A stretch of 64,000 nt of DNA, from assembly GCF_041428715.1 (NCBI RefSeq), contig NZ_CP155572.1, one strand, 5' to 3'. Origin of the DNA: Sporomusa malonica. GTDB taxonomy: Bacteria; Bacillota; Negativicutes; Sporomusales; Sporomusaceae. The notes under the pieces are model-generated. The model made no database searches and was not told the origin of the DNA. It worked only from the letters and a program-made list of their open reading frames with translations. This document shows positions 40,633 to 48,825 of the stretch, in pieces (position 1 is the first letter of the stretch; each line of letters begins with the position of its first letter). The position numbers and the translations under genes are program-made.

Positions 40633-41565
40633 CTAGTCAGCCATCAACAGGGCCATGATGGCTTTTTGCACGTGTAAGCGATTCTCAGCCTCATCAAACA
40701 CTACCGAGTTTGGCCCTTCAATAACATCATCACTGATTTCCTCGCCACGATGAGCTGGCAGGCAGTGCATGACAATGGTGTCTTTTTTAGCGGCTTGCAG
40801 GATGGCATTGTTGATCTGGAAACCGGCAAAGGCCTGCTTGCGGATGGCTTGCTCGCCCTCTTTGCCCATGCTGGCCCATACATCGGTGTATAGCACATCG
40901 GCGTCTTTTGCAGCGGCAAACGGGTCATCAAGAATAGTTATTTTACTGCCAGACAGTTTGGCAGAGACTGCAGCCTGCTCAACAATGGTAGCGTCAGGTG
41001 CGTAGTTAACCGGAGTGGCCACACTAATATCCATACCGACCTTGGCACAGATATGTAAGAGTGAGTTGACCATATTGTTGCCGTCGCCAATATAGCACAG
41101 CTTCCGGCCTTTTAAATCACCTTTATGCTCAAGGGCGGTAAAGATATCTGCCATGGCCTGGCAGGGGTGGAGGAGGTCTGTCAGCGCGTTAATAACCGGG
41201 ATGGTTGCATGCTCTGCCAGCTCTTCTACTTCCAGGTGAGAAAACGTCCTAATCATAATGCCGTCAACATAGCGTGACAATACCCGAGCCGTGTCTTTAA
41301 CCGGTTCGCCCCGGCCGATTTGCAGATCGTTCGAAGACAGAAACAGTGCCATACCACCAAGCTGCCACATGCCGACCTCAAAAGATACCCTTGTACGAGT
41401 AGAGGACTTTTGGAAGATCATGCCAAGTGTCTTACCTTTTAACAGCTGGTGTGGTTCACCGGCCTTTTGCTTGGCCTTTAGTATTTTAGCAAAATCGAAG
41501 ATTTGATATATCTCATCTACTGATAGATCATTTACTGATAAAAAATCTTTCCCTTTAAGACTCAT
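40633..41565 (-). CDS. argF: Ornithine carbamoyltransferase
   Basis: A 310-residue enzyme that makes citrulline from ornithine and carbamoyl phosphate. The carbamoyl-phosphate motif STRTRVSFE (about 50), HPCQAMAD, the ornithine contact in VYTDVWASMG and HCLPAHRGEEI are intact. It starts 21 bp after argD. The biosynthetic context in the arg operon argues against the catabolic form. Confidence 0.98.
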   Translation of the reverse strand: MSLKGKDFLSVNDLSVDEIYQIFDFAKILKAKQKAGEPHQLLKGKTLGMIFQKSSTRTRVSFEVGMWQLGGMALFLSSNDLQIGRGEPVKDTARVLSRYVDGIMIRTFSHLEVEELAEHATIPVINALTDLLHPCQAMADIFTALEHKGDLKGRKLCYIGDGNNMVNSLLHICAKVGMDISVATPVNYAPDATIVEQAAVSAKLSGSKITILDDPFAAAKDADVLYTDVWASMGKEGEQAIRKQAFAGFQINNAILQAAKKDTIVMHCLPAHRGEEISDDVIEGPNSVVFDEAENRLHVQKAIMALLMAD

Positions 41566-41586
41566 TCCCTATACACTCCCCCATGA

Positions 41587-42783
41587 TTAAAGTTGCACAG
41601 CCGCCAGTGTTTTTTCTAAGATGGCGGTCATTTCATCTACATGACCTTTTGTTATATTAAGCGGCGGCACAAACCGGAGTACATCGCCAGCCGTACAATT
41701 TATGATAGCGCCTTGGTTCATGCAGCTATTAACAATCTCCCGCCCTGGAATGGTAAGTTTGGCACCAGCCATCAGACCTTTGCCGCGCACCTCGCTAATC
41801 AGCGCTGGATATTTTTCTTTAAGCGCGTTGAGCTGTGCAATCAAATATTCGCCTATTACCTGGGCATTATTAATCAGCTTTTCTTCTTGAATAGAATTGA
41901 TTACAGCGTTGGCTGCTGCACAGGCCAGCGGATTGCCGCCAAAGGTTGAGCCATGGTCACCAGGGCCAAAGGCAGAGGCAACTTTATTGCTGGCAATAAA
42001 CGCGCCAATGGGCACGCCGCCAGCTAGCCCTTTCGCCAGGGTAACAATATCAGGCTTAATGCCATAATGCTCATAAGCAAACATTTTGCCAGTACGGCCA
42101 ATTCCTGTCTGAATTTCGTCCAGGATTAAGAGTGCGCCGTACCTATCACATAGTGCTCTCACTTTTATAAAGTAATCCTGGTCAGGCATATTTACGCCGC
42201 CTTCTCCCTGAATGGGTTCAAGCATGACAGCGCACGTTTTATCAGACATAGCTGCTTCAAGTGCAGCGATATCGTTAAATGGTACATAATCAAAGCCGCC
42301 AGGCAGTGGTTCATAACCATGCTGATATTTAGGCTGGGCGGTAGCCGTTAGTGTGGCCAGTGTCCGGCCGTGGAAAGAGTGTTCAGCTGTAATGATTTGA
42401 ACCTTATCCGGATGAATTGCCTTGCCATATTTACGAGCCAGTTTGATGGCCCCTTCATTGGCTTCAGCACCACTGTTGCCGATAAAAACTTTATCAAGGC
42501 CACTGGCGGTTGCCAGTGATTTAGCCAGCATGGCCTGGCCTTCAGTGTAATAAAGGTTAGAGCAATGAATGATCTTGCCAGCCTGTTCAGCAACTGCTGC
42601 AACCAGTTTGGGATGAGCGTGCCCGAGAACATTAACAGCAATTCCTGCCAAAAAATCTATATATTTTTTGCCTTCACTATCATAAACATAGGGTCCTTCG
42701 CCATGGGTAAGGACAATGGAGTATCTGGCAAACACCGGCATGTAATAATCCCGGTCAACGTCAAATACCGTTTGTTTATCCAC
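41587..42783 (-). CDS. argD: Acetylornithine aminotransferase
   Basis: A 398-residue class III PLP aminotransferase. The PLP Lys lies in DIVTLAKGLAGGVPIGA, preceded by LLILDEIQTGIGRTG, and GNSGAEANEGAIKLAR binds the cofactor phosphate. I chose the GTG at 42783: AGGAGG lies 8 nt upstream, and the longer reading from 42873 would run deep into argB. It overlaps the argB stop by 8 bp, a sign of coupling. Confidence 0.96.
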   Translation of the reverse strand: MDKQTVFDVDRDYYMPVFARYSIVLTHGEGPYVYDSEGKKYIDFLAGIAVNVLGHAHPKLVAAVAEQAGKIIHCSNLYYTEGQAMLAKSLATASGLDKVFIGNSGAEANEGAIKLARKYGKAIHPDKVQIITAEHSFHGRTLATLTATAQPKYQHGYEPLPGGFDYVPFNDIAALEAAMSDKTCAVMLEPIQGEGGVNMPDQDYFIKVRALCDRYGALLILDEIQTGIGRTGKMFAYEHYGIKPDIVTLAKGLAGGVPIGAFIASNKVASAFGPGDHGSTFGGNPLACAAANAVINSIQEEKLINNAQVIGEYLIAQLNALKEKYPALISEVRGKGLMAGAKLTIPGREIVNSCMNQGAIINCTAGDVLRFVPPLNITKGHVDEMTAILEKTLAAVQL

Positions 42784-43681
42784 TGATATACCTCCTATAT
42801 TTGACCACTTCGGTACCAATACCCTCGGTGGTGAAGATTTCGAGCAGCAGTGAATGCGGTTTGCGTCCGTCAATAATATGAGTCTTGGCTACCCCAGCTG
42901 CCAACGCTTTTACACAGGCCTCGACTTTGGGAATCATCCCACCGTCAATGCTGCCTGATTTAATCATCTCCTGGGCTTCAGCCAGTGACAGGGTAGAAAC
43001 AAAGGTGCTCTTGTCATTGTAGTCACGGTAGATACCTTCAACATCTGTAATCAATGCCAGTTTCTCAGCACCCAACGCAGCTGCCAGTTCGCCAGCCACA
43101 TAGTCGGCGTTAATGTTGTAGGTAGCGCCATCTTTGCCAATGCCAATCGGTGAAATGACCGGGATATAGCCTTGGTCTAAGAGGTTCTCAAGTATACCAA
43201 TGTTCAGTTTAAGCACATCGCCGACAAAGCCGATATCGACTTCTTTGATTTGACCGTCTTCACGTACTTTAGCCAAATGCTTAGAAGCAATAATGAGGTC
43301 AGCGTCTTTGCCGCTTAAGCCGACAGCCTTAGCGCCGAGGAAGTTTAGGAATTTGACGATCTCGCTGTTGATCTTGCCGACTAGCACCATCTCGGCGATG
43401 TCTACCGTCTCGGCATCTGTTACTCTCAGGCCGCTGACAAACGTGGATTCTTTGCCAAGTTTCTTGAGCATTCCGGTGATTTCCGGGCCGCCGCCATGTA
43501 CGACGACAGGACGGATACCGGCATATTTAAGAAAAATAATGTCTTGCATTACGCTTTTCTTGAGTTCGTCGTTGAGCATGGCGTTGCCGCCGTATTTAAT
43601 GACAATGGTATTGCCGGCAAACCGCTGCAGGTATGGCAGAGCTTCTATGAGCACAGCCGCTTTTTCTACCGAATTAATCAT
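42776..43681 (-). CDS. argB: Acetylglutamate kinase
   Basis: A 301-residue amino acid kinase that phosphorylates N-acetylglutamate. The glycine-rich VIKYGGNAM and VVHGGGPEI, the acetylglutamate contacts in SGLRVTDAETV, and the nucleotide-site Lys in GGMIPKVEACVKAL are present. The length and N-terminal helix suggest the arginine-inhibited hexameric type. I chose the ATG at 43681, as the two ATG codons just upstream overlap the ribosome site GAAGGG. Confidence 0.97.
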   Translation of the reverse strand: MINSVEKAAVLIEALPYLQRFAGNTIVIKYGGNAMLNDELKKSVMQDIIFLKYAGIRPVVVHGGGPEITGMLKKLGKESTFVSGLRVTDAETVDIAEMVLVGKINSEIVKFLNFLGAKAVGLSGKDADLIIASKHLAKVREDGQIKEVDIGFVGDVLKLNIGILENLLDQGYIPVISPIGIGKDGATYNINADYVAGELAAALGAEKLALITDVEGIYRDYNDKSTFVSTLSLAEAQEMIKSGSIDGGMIPKVEACVKALAAGVAKTHIIDGRKPHSLLLEIFTTEGIGTEVVKYRRYISG

Positions 43682-43711
43682 GTACATCATCCCTTCCCAT
43701 TTTAACTACGC

Positions 43712-43854
43712 CTGTCGCGGGGACAGCTTAGGTGTATTGGTTTTATGTTCCTGTTAGAAAGTATCCCTTTCCGTCTGGATAAGGGCAACATCGACTTCCG
43801 CTGTCGCCAAAGGCTCGGCGCAAGCCGTGTTTTCTTTACAAAAGAACCGTCCCC
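43712..43854. repeat. REP-like pair enclosing repeat R in the argJ-argB gap
   Basis: GGGGACAGC at 43718 and AACCGTCCCC at 43845-43854 form a loose inverted pair like that at 28387-28468. Repeat R copy 3 sits between them, so one element appears nested in the other. Confidence 0.5.
43749..43839 (-). repeat. Dispersed ~90-bp repeat R, copy 3
   Basis: Minus-strand copy, nearly identical to copy 4 at 50441 (main change: AAAGGGATACTTTC for AAAGTTATACTTTC). It lies between argJ and argB within the arginine operon. Confidence 0.92.
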
Positions 43855-43863
43855 TTGACATTG

Positions 43864-45075
43864 TTAGGTTGTATATTCACCGTTGATCTTGACATATTCA
43901 TAGGAAAAATCGCAAGTCCACACAGTGGCCGACGCATCACCGAGACCTAAATCCACGGTGATCGCAATATCTTTGGCTGCCATAACTTCTTTGAGCTTAG
44001 TGGTATCAAAGCTAGCCGCTCCCTGCCCATTGACTACAATGGTCAGGTCACCGATGGCCAGCGATGTTTTGTCAGGCTGCGTTTTAGCGCCAGAATAACC
44101 CACAGCACAGAGGATACGCCCCCAGTTAGGGTCTTGACCAAAGAAGGCTGTTTTAACAAGCGGCGATTTAGCGATCGCCATTGCGGCGCATTTGGCATCG
44201 GCAAACGATACGGCCCGGGTAACATTAATCTCCAGGAATTTCGTCGCTCCCTCACCATCACGTACAATTAGCTGCGCCAGTTCGGTACACACTGTTTTTA
44301 GGACTGAGTAAAATTCTCGATAGGTTTGGCTGTCAGTCGAAGTAATTAACTCATTACCCACTTGGCCGTTGGCCAGTACGGCAACCATATCATTCGTACT
44401 GGTATCGCCATCTACTGTGATCATATTAAAGGACAGCTCAACCGCTTGGCTAAGCGCCTGTTTTAGCAGTGAGGGGGCAATGGCGGCATCGGTAGTAATA
44501 AAGCATAGCATTGTCGCCATATTGGGGTGAATCATGCCAGCGCCTTTGGCAATTCCGGCGATTTTGGCTTGTTTGCCGCCAAGAGTAAACTCATAGGCGC
44601 AGGACTTGGAAAAGGTATCTGTTGTCATTATGGCAGCTAGTGCCTGTTCGTGCCCGTTCTCCGATAATCCGGCTGCTGCTTGGGTTATCCCAGCGGTTAC
44701 CTTATCCATAGGCAGATTGACACCGATTACCCCGGTTGAAGCTACCAGTACTTCACAGTCGTCAACGTTAAGGGCTTTGGCTGTTTCATGTGCCATTACC
44801 CGGGCATCTGTCATCCCTTGGTCGCCGGTGCAGGCGTTGGCGCAGCCTGAGTTAATGATAATGGCTCGGGCTTTGCCGTTCTCTATCACCTGGCGCGAGA
44901 CGATTACAGGCGCAGCTGCCATCTGATTGGTGGTGAACTGTGCTGCTGCTGCTGCTGGAACTGTGCTGTAGATTAAACCGATATCCTCTTTGCCATTCTT
45001 TTTTATACCGGCATGGACACCGGCTGCTTTAAACCCTTGCGGTGCAGTAATGCCGCCAGAGATTTTGGTTAACAT
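43864..45075 (-). CDS. argJ: Bifunctional ornithine acetyltransferase / N-acetylglutamate synthase
   Basis: A 403-residue ArgJ that moves the acetyl group from acetylornithine to glutamate, completing the cyclic arginine pathway; bifunctional forms can also use acetyl-CoA. The self-cleavage site is Ala-Thr188 in HPNMATMLCF, so alpha and beta chains form. I chose the ATG at 45075 with AAGGAGGG upstream. No separate argA or argE is in the operon, which fits the cyclic route. Confidence 0.97.
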   Translation of the reverse strand: MLTKISGGITAPQGFKAAGVHAGIKKNGKEDIGLIYSTVPAAAAAQFTTNQMAAAPVIVSRQVIENGKARAIIINSGCANACTGDQGMTDARVMAHETAKALNVDDCEVLVASTGVIGVNLPMDKVTAGITQAAAGLSENGHEQALAAIMTTDTFSKSCAYEFTLGGKQAKIAGIAKGAGMIHPNMATMLCFITTDAAIAPSLLKQALSQAVELSFNMITVDGDTSTNDMVAVLANGQVGNELITSTDSQTYREFYSVLKTVCTELAQLIVRDGEGATKFLEINVTRAVSFADAKCAAMAIAKSPLVKTAFFGQDPNWGRILCAVGYSGAKTQPDKTSLAIGDLTIVVNGQGAASFDTTKLKEVMAAKDIAITVDLGLGDASATVWTCDFSYEYVKINGEYTT

Positions 45076-45098
45076 TCTTATTCCCTCCTTAATGTAGG

Positions 45099-45222
45099 TA
45101 GGCTGGTTCAAAATGTTCAGATGCTAGGCACGACGAGGATTGTGCCGCGCCGCGTACGCAGTTGGTACGCAAGCAAGCAACCGCAGGAGTAACAACGCAG
45201 ATGAGCGTTTTCAACCAGCCTA
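45099..45222. repeat. Hairpin repeat B, copy 2
   Basis: About 124 bp, outer arms TAGGCTGGTT / AACCAGCCTA, inner arms TTCAGATGC / GCAGATGAG, tip GCGTAC-N7-GTACGC. It overlaps the end of argC and supplies its TAG stop codon. It shares the middle with copy 1, while arm bases change in pairs (C-G to T-A among them). Confidence 0.88.
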
Positions 45223-46260
45223 CGGATAAAGTGGAGCGTTGTCTAGTCCTGTCCGCTCCTCCATCTTAAACATAACGTTCATATTCTGTATTGCCTGACC
45301 GGCTGCACCCTTAACCAGGTTATCGATTGCGGCTATTGCAATGACTCGTCCGGTTCGTTTGTCAATATGCCAGCCCAGGTCGCAAAAATTGGTACCACGC
45401 GTATTTTTGGTGGCAGGATAGCCTCCCCGCCCTAACAATCGAATAAAATATTCACTGCCATACATTGAGTCGTATGCCTCATCAACTTTTTCTGGGGATA
45501 CACCCTCCTTTAAGCGGGCATAACAAGTACTCAGAATACCTCTAGGCATAGGAATCAGGTGCGGTGTAAAGCTAATAACAAGCTCTTCACCAGCCAGTTC
45601 ACCCAATACGGCCTCAATCTCAGGCGTATGTCTGTGGCCTGCCACGTTATAGGCCTTGACGCTCTCAAACACCTCAGTAAAATGTGACCCCAGGCTTAAA
45701 CTGCGTCCGGCGCCAGATACGCCTGATTTGGCGTCAACGATAATGGAGGTCAGGTCAATGAGTTTATGCTGAACCAGTGGTGCCAGCGCTAAGATGCTGG
45801 CGGTGGTATAGCAGCCTGGGTTACCGACAATAGCTGCCTCACGAACTTGGCTGCGGTTTAGTTCTGTCAGCCCGTATACCGCTTGGGCTTCCTTGTGCGT
45901 ATGGGGCACTTTATACCACTGTTCATACACGTCATGATTCTTAAACCGGTAGTCGGCTCCTAAATCAATAATTCTTATATTAGGATTAGCGGCAGTCGCT
46001 TTACGGCCGACTTCCATGGCATGGCCATGAGGCAAACCAATAAAGATGACGTCGCTCTCTATAGCAATTTTATCCAGATCAGCCAAGCTTGCGAGTGTTT
46101 TATTGTAAAAACGGGTTAAATGAGGATATACTTCGTTAATGTCAGTACCTGGCTGGCTTTCTGAGGTAATATACAATACTTCGGCAGCTGGGTGGGATGC
46201 CAAAATACGTAAGAGTTCCGCACCGGTGTATCCGGTAGCTCCTACAATGCTTATTTTCAT
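45220..46260 (-). CDS. argC: N-acetyl-gamma-glutamyl-phosphate reductase
   Basis: A 346-residue NADPH-dependent reductase, the first gene of the operon. The nucleotide motif VGATGYTGAELLR and the active-site Cys in GNPGCYTTASILAL are intact, as is VAGHRHTPEIEAVL. The stop codon lies in the outer arm of hairpin repeat B, so the last residues (after about NAPLY) may have been set by that insertion. Expression is likely repressed by ArgR through a box on the -35. AAGGAG precedes the ATG. Confidence 0.97.
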   Translation of the reverse strand: MKISIVGATGYTGAELLRILASHPAAEVLYITSESQPGTDINEVYPHLTRFYNKTLASLADLDKIAIESDVIFIGLPHGHAMEVGRKATAANPNIRIIDLGADYRFKNHDVYEQWYKVPHTHKEAQAVYGLTELNRSQVREAAIVGNPGCYTTASILALAPLVQHKLIDLTSIIVDAKSGVSGAGRSLSLGSHFTEVFESVKAYNVAGHRHTPEIEAVLGELAGEELVISFTPHLIPMPRGILSTCYARLKEGVSPEKVDEAYDSMYGSEYFIRLLGRGGYPATKNTRGTNFCDLGWHIDKRTGRVIAIAAIDNLVKGAAGQAIQNMNVMFKMEERTGLDNAPLYP

Positions 46261-46286
46261 GGGCTTCGCTCCTTTTCTTATTTGTA

Positions 46287-46316
46287 ATTATACATTATTA
46301 ATGAATATTAATGCAA
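46287..46316 (-). promoter_or_regulatory. Sigma-A promoter of the arginine operon
   Basis: TTGCAT, 18 bp, TATAAT on the minus strand, with a short leader of about 20-25 nt. The -35 and part of the spacer lie within an ARG-like box. Confidence 0.7.
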
Positions 46317-46340
46317 GTATTTTTTGTATTCATGTATACA
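46302..46340. promoter_or_regulatory. ARG-like boxes upstream of argC
   Basis: TGAATATTAATGCA at 46302-46315 matches the ArgR/AhrC operator pattern TGAAT-AT-rich-ATTCA with one change, and overlaps the -35. A second, weaker copy (TGTATTCATGTATACA) lies at 46325-46340. Paired boxes fit the hexameric ArgR repressor. Confidence 0.6.
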
Positions 46341-46383
46341 TCAGTTTATTTGTTGGGATATTTTGGAATAAATGCCATAAAAG

Positions 46384-46419
46384 AAAAAAAGAGGCCACAG
46401 ATTATTAGCAGTTGCCTCT
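46384..46419 (-). terminator. Terminator after amrS
   Basis: AGAGGC-A-AC / GT-G-GCCTCT around a 12-nt loop, followed on the minus strand by seven T. It isolates the cwlD-amrS unit from the arg operon. Confidence 0.82.
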
Positions 46420-46423
46420 GCCG

Positions 46424-47413
46424 TTAAAACTTGACTTCTCCTGTAATTGTGATACTGCTCCCGCACTGGGGGCAGTTTTTTTGGTTTAACTTGCTATACC
46501 TACCTAGACGGTCAATTACTTTATAGCCACACTCTGGACAGTATGTATTTGCGCCATCGCCGCCCACATTGCCGATATAAACATAGTTGAGAGATTGACG
46601 GGCAATTTTGTAGGCCAGGTGCAGTGTGCTGACAGGGGTTGGCGGAGCGTCCATTTTGTAGTTGGGAAAGTATCTTGAGAAGTGCAGCGGTATGTCCGGA
46701 TTTATGCCTGCCAGCCATTCGGCCAGGCCAGCTATTTCGGCTTCAGAGTCATTGAGCCCGGGAACGACTAACGTGGTAACCTCCACATGACAGTGCTTAG
46801 CTGCCTGTTCGACTGTCTGTTTAACATGCTCAAGCTGTCCGGCACACACTTTCTCGTAAAAATCCTTATTGAATGCCTTTACATCAATGTTCATGGCGTC
46901 AATATACGGCAACAACTCAGTGAGTGGCTGCTGATTAATAAATCCATTAGAAACAAGCACGTTTTTAAGCCCGGCTGCTTGTACCAAGCTGGCGGTATCT
47001 AGAATATATTCATACCATACGCTGGGTTCAGAATAAGTGTAGGCTATGCCGATATTCCCCTGGCCGACAAGCTGACTGGCTAACGCAGCCGCAGCCTGGG
47101 GTTCAAGTGTGGTAACAGGCGGTTTTTCTTGGGCAATATGCCAGTTCTGACAAAACTGGCAGGCAAAGTTGCAGCCCCAGGTACCAAGTGACAGAATATA
47201 GCTGCCAGGATAAAAATGATATAATGGTTTTTTTTCGATTGGGTCAAGCGCCTGGGCAGTTGCCTGCGCATAATTTAGGCTGTAAAGCTTGCCGCCAGTA
47301 TTCTGGCGTACCCGGCAAAAACCAGTCTGCCCCTCACTAATGATGCAATTCTTCGGACATAGGCTGCAGGCGGCTGCTTTGCCCTGCTGCCGATAGTGGA
47401 GTGCCTCGCGCAC
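46424..47413 (-). CDS. amrS: AmmeMemoRadiSam system radical SAM enzyme
   Basis: A 329-residue radical SAM protein. The cluster motif reads CNFACQFC (CxxxCxxC) at about 80, inside GTWGCNFACQFCQNW. An N-terminal Cys group (CSLCPKNCIISEGQTGFCRVR) and a C-terminal zinc-ribbon-like pair (CPECGYKV, CPQCGSS) could bind further metal. Members always occur with AMMECR1 and MEMO-type proteins, both present here. The reaction is unknown; a protein or RNA modification has been proposed. It starts 19 bp after amrA. Confidence 0.93.
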   Translation of the reverse strand: MREALHYRQQGKAAACSLCPKNCIISEGQTGFCRVRQNTGGKLYSLNYAQATAQALDPIEKKPLYHFYPGSYILSLGTWGCNFACQFCQNWHIAQEKPPVTTLEPQAAAALASQLVGQGNIGIAYTYSEPSVWYEYILDTASLVQAAGLKNVLVSNGFINQQPLTELLPYIDAMNIDVKAFNKDFYEKVCAGQLEHVKQTVEQAAKHCHVEVTTLVVPGLNDSEAEIAGLAEWLAGINPDIPLHFSRYFPNYKMDAPPTPVSTLHLAYKIARQSLNYVYIGNVGGDGANTYCPECGYKVIDRLGRYSKLNQKNCPQCGSSITITGEVKF

Positions 47414-47432
47414 TTAGTTCACCTGCTTTACG

Positions 47433-47948
47433 TTACTTATACCGGGTCACAGTAAAACGGTATAGATCAATATCTTCGCCCGGACGGATACCGGCCTTCT
47501 CCATTGCAATCGCCACCTGTTCATTAGCTGTATCAACGCCCTCAAGATCAGGCAAGAGCAGCCCTGAACGCCGGCCCTTACGTACTATGACCCCATATTT
47601 TTTGGGTTCAAGCTCAGCCAGGCTATCTATCTGTTCTGGCGCTCCCAGTATGTCAACTGAAATCTCAAGTTCAGGGAGTTCAGACAACCGAACCGGTGGA
47701 AAACGCGGGTCCTCAGTCCCAGCGCTAACAGCGTTCTGAATAATTTCTTCCCCTATGGTAGGCTGGGTAGGAGCAAACGTACCAATACACCCACGCAACT
47801 GACCGCGCTTTTTAAAAGAGACAAATACCCCAGCCGTTCCTTGTAAAATTTCCGGTAGCTTGACAGGTTTGTCCATAAGCCGGCCATGTTCAAGATAATA
47901 TGTAAGACTTTCTTGGGCAAGCGCTACCGGCGCACTTTGTTCATACAT
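47433..47948 (-). CDS. amrA: AmmeMemoRadiSam system protein A (AMMECR1 domain)
   Basis: A 171-residue stand-alone AMMECR1 domain with the family motifs GVFVSFKKRGQLRGCIGTF, DPRFPPVRLSELPELEISVDIL and KGRRSGLLLPDLEGVDT. Human AMMECR1 is its homologue; the biochemical role is not established in either domain of life. It lies 11 bp after the MEMO/LigB-like gene and before amrS, completing the trio. Confidence 0.94.
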   Translation of the reverse strand: MYEQSAPVALAQESLTYYLEHGRLMDKPVKLPEILQGTAGVFVSFKKRGQLRGCIGTFAPTQPTIGEEIIQNAVSAGTEDPRFPPVRLSELPELEISVDILGAPEQIDSLAELEPKKYGVIVRKGRRSGLLLPDLEGVDTANEQVAIAMEKAGIRPGEDIDLYRFTVTRYK

Positions 47949-47959
47949 ACTATAGCCCC

Positions 47960-48793
47960 CTATTTCTTACCTTTAATCTTATAAGCGACAACAGCATAGC
48001 CTACACCAAACGGGCCTTCATAGGACGCACTTGTCACTTCCACATCAAGTCCGCCCATAACGCCCATAAGAAAGAAAATTGGTCTAAGTCCGCATTCACC
48101 AGCCGCTTCGATCAAATTTTTATCCATACTAAGCAGTGCTTTGACATCTGCATTTTTGAGCGCCTCCACTACCTGCTTGTCAAATTCAGCCCCGTGTGGG
48201 TTATAACCGGCTGGGGCATCGGGGGTGAGGCGATGTGACAAGTCACCTGATGCGATGACGGCGACCCGCTTGTCCAGATTACCGATAGCCGCCTGGACGG
48301 CTTTGCCGAAGGTATACATTTCCTCATAGGCCAGCATGCCCATGGATAAATGCACAATCTGCCCTTTAAACCCTGCTTTAGCAAGATAATAGAGTGGTAC
48401 AAACGCGCCATGATCAAGATTTAATGAGACCCGGTAATTTTTTGCCACATCGTCAGTTAATTCCATTAAGTTAATCCCAAGCCGCTGACAGCTGCGAATG
48501 ACATGCTTTATTAATAAATTATCAGTCTCAAAGGCAAGGGCTACATCAGGCGCACCAAAACTGGCCATGCTGCCCCGCAGGCGTGGGTGAATGCTGACAG
48601 CAACCGCATCTTCAAATACCGGTCCGTGTGGAGTAATGATCACAACAGTCTGCGGATTGCTTTGTTTTAACATCTCAGCCACTTGGTTAGCGGCTTCAAC
48701 AGTAGTTTTAACGGTATCGAGTTCAGCTTTTCCCACTTCGGGAATCATAAGCGGCGGATGCGGCATAAGCGCACAGCCAACCAAGTTGTCCAT
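47960..48793 (-). CDS. amrB: AmmeMemoRadiSam system protein B (class III extradiol dioxygenase-like)
   Basis: A 277-residue protein with the LigB fold: N-terminal ALMPHPPLMIPEVG, VIITPHGPVFED, and VIASGDLSHRLTPDAP with His residues in the usual metal positions. It could bind non-heme iron like extradiol dioxygenases, or act without redox chemistry like MEMO1. Context with amrA and amrS places it in the AmmeMemoRadiSam system. GGGAGCG precedes the ATG. It follows cwlD by 32 bp. Confidence 0.9.
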   Translation of the reverse strand: MDNLVGCALMPHPPLMIPEVGKAELDTVKTTVEAANQVAEMLKQSNPQTVVIITPHGPVFEDAVAVSIHPRLRGSMASFGAPDVALAFETDNLLIKHVIRSCQRLGINLMELTDDVAKNYRVSLNLDHGAFVPLYYLAKAGFKGQIVHLSMGMLAYEEMYTFGKAVQAAIGNLDKRVAVIASGDLSHRLTPDAPAGYNPHGAEFDKQVVEALKNADVKALLSMDKNLIEAAGECGLRPIFFLMGVMGGLDVEVTSASYEGPFGVGYAVVAYKIKGKK

Positions 48794-48825
48794 AGAATCG
48801 CTCCCTTCAGTACGTCATGCGTTTC

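Noticed and set aside
43293..43757. A 154-residue plus-strand frame opposite argB
   Set aside because: Lies wholly against a strong argB gene, and its sequence looks like a frame shadow rather than a protein.
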